64,000 nucleotides of DNA from Tritonibacter multivorans. GTDB lineage: Bacteria > Pseudomonadota > Alphaproteobacteria > Rhodobacterales > Rhodobacteraceae. The position numbers were made by a program, and so were the translations under genes. The DNA is taken from assembly GCF_001458415.1 (NCBI RefSeq), contig NZ_CYSD01000042.1, positions 62,001 to 126,000 of the forward strand, written 5' to 3'. Shown in pieces: positions 60,151-64,000 of the stretch (position 1 is its first letter; every line of letters starts with the position of its first letter). The notes below the pieces were generated by a model that had not been told where the DNA came from, did not search any database, and was given only the letters and a program-made list of their open reading frames with translations.

Positions 60151-60236
60151 CGGGATAATGTTTCCGTTTTTTGCTGGATAGACCTGAAATGTGGGCGAGA
60201 TTAGGTTTCGGTCATCGCAATTCAGGAGATGATCCA

Positions 60237-60941
60237 ATGAAAGACGTCACCCCGCAGACCGCGCTTCAGGCCCAGATCCTGGACGCTTATGCCTTCCGTC
60301 ATGCCGCCAAAGTTTTTGACCCCGGCCGCAAGATCCCGGAAGACGAATTCAACACGATTTTGGAAACCGGCCGCCTGTCGCCAACATCGTTTGGGTTGGA
60401 GCCCTGGCAGATGCTGGTCGTACAAAGCCCGGAAAAACGCGCTTTGCTGGAGCCGATGTCCTGGGGTGCAAATGGCATTGTCAGCGGCACCGAGGGGCAG
60501 CTGAAAACCGCCAGCCATTTCGTGATCTTCCTGTCCCACACCAGCGCCACCATGGCCGCCGACAGCGCATATCTGCCGAAGTTCCTGCGCGAGGTGAAAG
60601 GCTTTCCTGAGGAAAACATCACCGGTCTTCTGGGCGCCTATGCGCAGTTTCAGGCCGAGCATTTCGACCTGACCGATGATCGCAAAATCACCGATTGGGC
60701 GCGTCACCAGTCCTATATCGCACTGGGGAACATGATGACCACCGCCGCACTGATGGGGATCGACAGCTGCCCGATCGAAGGCTTTGAGATGGACGCTCTG
60801 AGCGCGGTGTTGGAAGCGGAATTTGACGTCGACCCAACACTGCTGAAACCTGCTGTGATGGCGGCCTTTGGCTATCGCGCCAGCCCGCCGCGCCACCCAC
60901 AGTCGCGCCGCAGCATGGACGAAGCGGTGCGCTGGGTCTGA
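60237..60941 (+). CDS. NAD(P)H-dependent nitroreductase-family oxidoreductase
   Basis: This 234-residue FMN-dependent nitroreductase-fold enzyme contains FRHAAKVFDPGRKIPEDEFNTILE, RLSPTSFGLEPWQMLVVQ (FMN phosphate site), AYAQFQAEHFDLTDDRKITDWARHQ and MDSCPIEGFE-like IDSCPIEGFEMDAL, then FGYRASPPRHPQSRR with the second FMN-binding Arg. It resembles NfsB/YdgI-type enzymes that reduce quinones or nitro groups. CAGGAGATGATCC precedes the ATG. Confidence 0.88.
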   Translation: MKDVTPQTALQAQILDAYAFRHAAKVFDPGRKIPEDEFNTILETGRLSPTSFGLEPWQMLVVQSPEKRALLEPMSWGANGIVSGTEGQLKTASHFVIFLSHTSATMAADSAYLPKFLREVKGFPEENITGLLGAYAQFQAEHFDLTDDRKITDWARHQSYIALGNMMTTAALMGIDSCPIEGFEMDALSAVLEAEFDVDPTLLKPAVMAAFGYRASPPRHPQSRRSMDEAVRWV

Positions 60942-60983
60942 GACTGGATTGCGGGCGGGGCCTCATGCGGTCCTGCCTGCGCC

Positions 60984-61002
60984 AATGCTGCAATGCAGCA
61001 TT
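60984..61002. promoter_or_regulatory. PhaR-type operator upstream of phaR
   Basis: AATGCTGC-AAT-GCAGCATT is a 19-bp perfect palindrome with CTGC-N3-GCAG at its core, 113 bp before the phaR start. CTGCGCAG elements (no spacer) follow at 61008-61015 and 61024-61031. The cluster predicts autorepression. Confidence 0.7.
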
Positions 61003-61114
61003 CCATGCTGCGCAGCGAAGCCCCTGCGCAGGATTGTTGCTGCGGCTGCAAGATATGCTTTCTTTTTGTGAAACCCTCGCTTAGTGTTTTTCAACCAAGC
61101 GCGGGGAGACTGAC

Positions 61115-61690
61115 ATGGCTGAACAGGAAAAACCTTTGCTGATCAAACGGTACGCGAGCCGCAGGCTCTATAATACCGAGACCAGTGATTACGTGACGCT
61201 GGAAGATATTGCAGGGTTCATCCGCGACGGGCGCGAGGTTCAGATCATGGATCTGAAGACCGGCGACGACCTGACACGCCAGTATCTGCTGCAGATCATC
61301 GCGGAACACGAAAGCCGTGGTGAAAACGTTTTGCCGGTGACGGTTCTGAACGATCTGGTGCGCAGCTATATGGTGCCGGGCGGTGGGGTGATGCCGCAGT
61401 TCCTTCAGGCCTCTTTTGACATGCTGCGCGACAGCCAGGAAAAGATGGTCGAGAAGATGACGGCGATGAATTCCGCGATGAACCCAATGGCGCAGATGCC
61501 GGGGTTCGAGGCGCTGAAAGCCCAGCAGGAGGCCTTTCTCAAGGCGATGACCGGCGGCTTTTCGGGCGGCTGGCCCGGTTCGACCGGTGGCGCCAGTGGC
61601 GCGCGCGACGGCGGCGAAGAGGGCGAGGACCTCGATTCCATCAAAAAGCAACTTGCAGAGCTTCAGGACAAGCTCTCGAAGTTGAGCTGA
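61115..61690 (+). CDS. phaR: Polyhydroxyalkanoate synthesis repressor PhaR
   Basis: This 191-residue DNA- and PHA-binding repressor has an N-terminal PHB_acc_N domain (PLLIKRYASRRLYNTETSDYV, LEDIAGFIRDGREVQIMDL) and a PHB_acc domain (LTRQYLLQIIAEHE, LPVTVLNDLVRSYMVPG). The tail is acidic with a coiled-coil end (LDSIKKQLAELQDKLSKLS). PhaR represses phasin and PHA genes and dissociates when it binds polymer. CTGC-N3-GCAG palindromes precede phaR, phaC and phaP. It is followed within 5 bp by a protease gene. Confidence 0.93.
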   Translation: MAEQEKPLLIKRYASRRLYNTETSDYVTLEDIAGFIRDGREVQIMDLKTGDDLTRQYLLQIIAEHESRGENVLPVTVLNDLVRSYMVPGGGVMPQFLQASFDMLRDSQEKMVEKMTAMNSAMNPMAQMPGFEALKAQQEAFLKAMTGGFSGGWPGSTGGASGARDGGEEGEDLDSIKKQLAELQDKLSKLS

Positions 61691-61695
61691 CCTTT

Positions 61696-62469
61696 ATGCG
61701 GTGGCGCCGGTGGCATGGGCTGTTTGCCCTGTTGCTGGCCGCCTGTCTGCCAGCAGATGACCTGAAGGCCCAGTCGGCCGGGATCTGCGGGATTGGCGCA
61801 TCGGGGAGCAAACAGAGCGATGCCTGCGCCGCGGTGCGGGATCGCAGCATACCCGACGCCACGGTGCCGCCTTGGTCGGCGATTGGCCGGGTCAATTTTG
61901 CCTCTTATGCACAGCGGTTTCACTGCACCGGCGTTCTGATCGCGGAACGGCTGGTGCTGACCGCTGCGCATTGCCTTTACAATGGCAAAAACCGCGCCTG
62001 GGTCCGGGCCGAGGACGTGGTGTTTGCGGGCGGTTATCAGCGTGGGACAGCGGTGGCATCGTCCCGTGTGCGACGCTACATCCTGTCCAAAGACCAGAGG
62101 CCGGGGCGGTTTTCACGTGATCACCGCCGAGACTGGGCTGTGCTGGAGCTGGAGGAACCGCTGGGGCAGCGGCTGGGGATCCTTCCGGTCTGGCAGGGGG
62201 GCGCAGCCAAGGCGGGGTTTGCCGTTGGCTATGCCGGGCTGCGGCCCCACGTGCAGAACCGCACCGCGCCGTGCCCGCTCAATCCGCCTCAGGGTGGGGT
62301 GCTATTGGTGCAATGCCCGTTGATGCGTGGCGATTCCGGGGCGCCCTATATTGTGGAAACACCTGAGGGCCTGCGGGTGCGGGCGATCACCTCGGCCGTG
62401 CGGGTGCAGGGCGGCGGGGTCGAGGCGTTGATGGTGCCGGTTGAACACATGGACATTCCACGCCCCTGA
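61696..62469 (+). CDS. Trypsin-like serine protease, probably exported
   Basis: This is a 257-residue S1-fold protease. The catalytic triad is visible: His in LTAAHCLYNG, Asp in RRDWAVLELEEPLG and Ser in MRGDSGAPYIVET. The N terminus (WHGLFALLLAACLPADD) is a signal peptide with a possible lipobox LAAC. Several Cys in the mature part could form disulfides. It follows phaR by 5 bp, so it may be co-transcribed with it; a role in PHA metabolism is not suggested. Confidence 0.88.
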   Translation: MRWRRWHGLFALLLAACLPADDLKAQSAGICGIGASGSKQSDACAAVRDRSIPDATVPPWSAIGRVNFASYAQRFHCTGVLIAERLVLTAAHCLYNGKNRAWVRAEDVVFAGGYQRGTAVASSRVRRYILSKDQRPGRFSRDHRRDWAVLELEEPLGQRLGILPVWQGGAAKAGFAVGYAGLRPHVQNRTAPCPLNPPQGGVLLVQCPLMRGDSGAPYIVETPEGLRVRAITSAVRVQGGGVEALMVPVEHMDIPRP

Positions 62470-62493
62470 GATCAACATCTGCCACGCCAATAG

Positions 62494-62524
62494 AAAACCC
62501 CCGGCAACCCTGCGGCGCCGGGGG
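62494..62524 (-). terminator. Terminator between protease and DegT genes
   Basis: CCCCCGGC pairs with GCCGGGGG (62498-62505 and 62517-62524). On the minus strand it is followed by TTTT, so it serves the aminotransferase gene. Confidence 0.75.
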
Positions 62525-62545
62525 CGAGAGATGCTTGCGATTGGT

Positions 62546-63754
62546 TTAAGCGGCGGCTTTGGCCACGGCTTCTTCGACCGAGGTCAGCAGAATATCGGCA
62601 ATGACGTCCAGCTCTGCGCGGGTCAGGCGCACCGGCAGGCGCACGTCGCAGGCTTTCATCAGCATGGCGCGGGTCTGGGGAAGCTCGGGCACATTCCCAA
62701 TGAACTGCCAGTTCCAGAAGGCGCGTGCATTGTCGGCAGAGCGGCCAAAGATCTGGACCTTCACGCCTTTGGCTGCGGTGGCGGCGGCAAAGGCTTCGAT
62801 CTGGGCTTCGGTCATGTCGACCAGATTGAACTGGATCGAATCCGGTGCGCGCTGTTCCGGGGCCAGCGGGGCGGGCACGTTGAAATGCGCAGCGCTGTTC
62901 AGGCGACCGGCCACATAGTCGTGGTTGGCCAGACCGTCACGCACACGACGCGCCAGTTCCGGGATCTGCGGGCGGATCACCGCCGCCGACAGGTTCGACA
63001 GGCGCAGGTTATAGAGCGGCAGCTGGTTCTGCCAGCGGCCAAAGGCATTAGACAGTTCGGGGTCGTTCTGGCCTTCGGGGGTTTTGTGCTTCTTCCAGTT
63101 GTGCTCGTAGGCGCCGGACATGATCACGGCGCGGGCCACCAGATCTGCGTCGTCGGTGACCAGAATGCCCCCTTCGCCTGCGTTGATCATCTTGTAGCTT
63201 TGGAATGAAAAACAGCCAACGCGCCCGATGGTGCCGATGTTTTCCCCATGCCAGGTGGTGCCGAGCGAATGCGCCGCGTCCTCAACCACCGGAATGTCGC
63301 GCGCGTCACACAGCGCCATGATCGCATCCATATCGGAGGTATGGCCGCGCATATGAGAGATGATTACCGCAGCGATGTTGTCATCAAGCTTGGCCTCAAA
63401 GTCGGCCATGTCGATGCGGTAGTTGTCGGCCACTTCGCACAGGACCGGCACGCAGTCGGCATGGATCACCGAGGAGGGCACAGCGGCAAAGGTAAAGCCG
63501 GGGATCAGCACGCGGGCGTCGCGGGGCAGACCCAGCGCTTTCAGCGACAGGAACAGGGCCGCGGAACAGGAGGACACCGCCAGCGCATATTTGGTGCCCA
63601 GAAGGGCCGCAAACTCGGCCTCGAGCAAGGCGACGGGAGCGTCTTGCGGGGCTGTGTAACGGAAAAGATCGCCGGACTGGAGAAGCTGCTCAATCGCCTC
63701 ACGGGCCGCTTCGGGGATCGGTTCGCCCTGATGGACGTCGGGGACGTTTTGCAT
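62546..63754 (-). CDS. DegT/DnrJ/EryC1/StrS-family aminotransferase
   Basis: This is a 402-residue PLP enzyme. Seen: LFRYTAPQDAPVALLEAEF, YALAVSSCSAALFLSLKAL (phosphate site), LIPGFTFAAVPSSVIHADCVPVL, PVVEDAAHSLGTTWHG and the PLP-Lys motif CFSFQSYKMINAGEGG. These enzymes aminate keto-sugar nucleotides for surface polysaccharide, antibiotic or glycan synthesis. The substrate is unknown, and no other sugar genes are visible within this window because it ends just upstream. Confidence 0.88.
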   Translation of the reverse strand: MQNVPDVHQGEPIPEAAREAIEQLLQSGDLFRYTAPQDAPVALLEAEFAALLGTKYALAVSSCSAALFLSLKALGLPRDARVLIPGFTFAAVPSSVIHADCVPVLCEVADNYRIDMADFEAKLDDNIAAVIISHMRGHTSDMDAIMALCDARDIPVVEDAAHSLGTTWHGENIGTIGRVGCFSFQSYKMINAGEGGILVTDDADLVARAVIMSGAYEHNWKKHKTPEGQNDPELSNAFGRWQNQLPLYNLRLSNLSAAVIRPQIPELARRVRDGLANHDYVAGRLNSAAHFNVPAPLAPEQRAPDSIQFNLVDMTEAQIEAFAAATAAKGVKVQIFGRSADNARAFWNWQFIGNVPELPQTRAMLMKACDVRLPVRLTRAELDVIADILLTSVEEAVAKAAA

Positions 63755-63795
63755 ATTTCAAAATCCTGAATTTAGCCTTTCAAAAATATAAAACA

Positions 63796-64000
63796 ATGCG
63801 CGGGAAAATCCAAGAGTGGCGGCGTGAAATCGGCGCTAAGGCGCTGAAATTTCATGAAACTGTTGCGTTCTGGCCGGTCTGGCGCGAAATGGGCAGGGAC
63901 AAGAGGGACCTGCGGGCCACGTGCGGGCCGCTGCGGCGCGACTCGCAGCTGGGTATCATTGGGAAACTCGAAGCTTTCCGATCAGACCCCAAGCCGGTCG
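63796..64000 (+). CDS. Possible gene entering from the window's right edge (partial)
   Basis: An ATG at 63796 opens a frame (RGKIQEWRREIGAKALKFHE, then FWPVWREMGRDKRD) that stays open to the last base, 68 codons. It is divergent from the DegT gene. There is no ribosome binding site and codon use is only moderately gene-like, so this may be chance or an N-terminal part of a gene that starts later. Confidence 0.3.
   Translation, partial: MRGKIQEWRREIGAKALKFHETVAFWPVWREMGRDKRDLRATCGPLRRDSQLGIIGKLEAFRSDPKPV

Overview
The window looks like about 64 kb of chromosome from a marine alphaproteobacterium of the Rhodobacterales, most likely the roseobacter group. The grounds are high GC with strongly GC-biased third codon positions, a short-type prolyl-tRNA synthetase, and Rhodobacterales-type neighbours: DUF1127, Hda, PhaR/phasin, a DMSP-demethylase-like GcvT protein, SdhE, LdtR and RTX proteins. 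I see no rRNA, tRNA, CRISPR array, prophage or insertion sequence.

Layout. 1-4.6 kb: the 3' end of methylmalonyl-CoA mutase, a VOC protein, a TerB/J-domain protein, an EEP nuclease, a LysR regulator, a DUF1127 protein and a small exported protein. 4.6-10 kb: a minus-strand block of exopolyphosphatase, Hda and an AI-2E family permease, then a GAF/hybrid histidine kinase. 10-17 kb: proS, a hairpin-rich spacer, a spondin-RTX exoprotein, lolC/lolD and a serine hydrolase. 17-24 kb: a minus-strand run (DmdA-like, DUF606 transporter, HExxH lipoprotein, Tag-like glycosylase, membrane protein), an 850-bp repeat field, a conspicuously low-GC membrane gene and parE. 24-34 kb: a PLP decarboxylase, PPK2, a DUF1007/NicO metal-efflux pair, a MATE pump, a five-hairpin array, aspartate aminotransferase, an XRE regulator with SdhE, and an LdtR-like regulator. 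34-45 kb: a RidA-like protein, DUF1992, GloA, ThyA, a degenerate receiver, a Ugp-like ABC importer with a DeoR regulator, three unrecognised genes, FolA and a cold-shock protein. 45-51 kb: an ArsC/Spx-like protein, a four-gene bufferin-type operon (DUF2282 precursor, DUF692 enzyme, DUF2063 partner, DoxX), thrS and a MAPEG protein. 51-64 kb: an ArsR-SRPBCC regulator divergent from an alpha/beta hydrolase, a VOC protein, a GFA-like protein, a polyhydroxyalkanoate locus (phaZ, phaC, phaP, and phaR a little further on), a LysR regulator, a nitroreductase, a trypsin-like protease and a DegT aminotransferase.

How the genes work together. (1) The bufferin operon (45431-48015) has the genes needed to make, modify and export a cysteine-containing, probably copper-binding peptide. 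(2) phaC, phaP and phaR each carry CTGC-N3-GCAG palindromes upstream, which predicts one PhaR circuit with autoregulation. (3) ugpC-B-A-E behind a DeoR regulator forms an inducible importer. (4) thyA and folA are about 8 kb apart. (5) ppx and a distant PPK2 gene suggest polyphosphate turnover.

The least explained structure is non-coding: arrays of different perfect hairpins with 3-4 nt loops (30911-31062 and 11686-11900), a repeat family with compensatory base changes (20979-21403), and a candidate two-hairpin small RNA (33930-34012). All calls come from reading the sequence; no database search was run.
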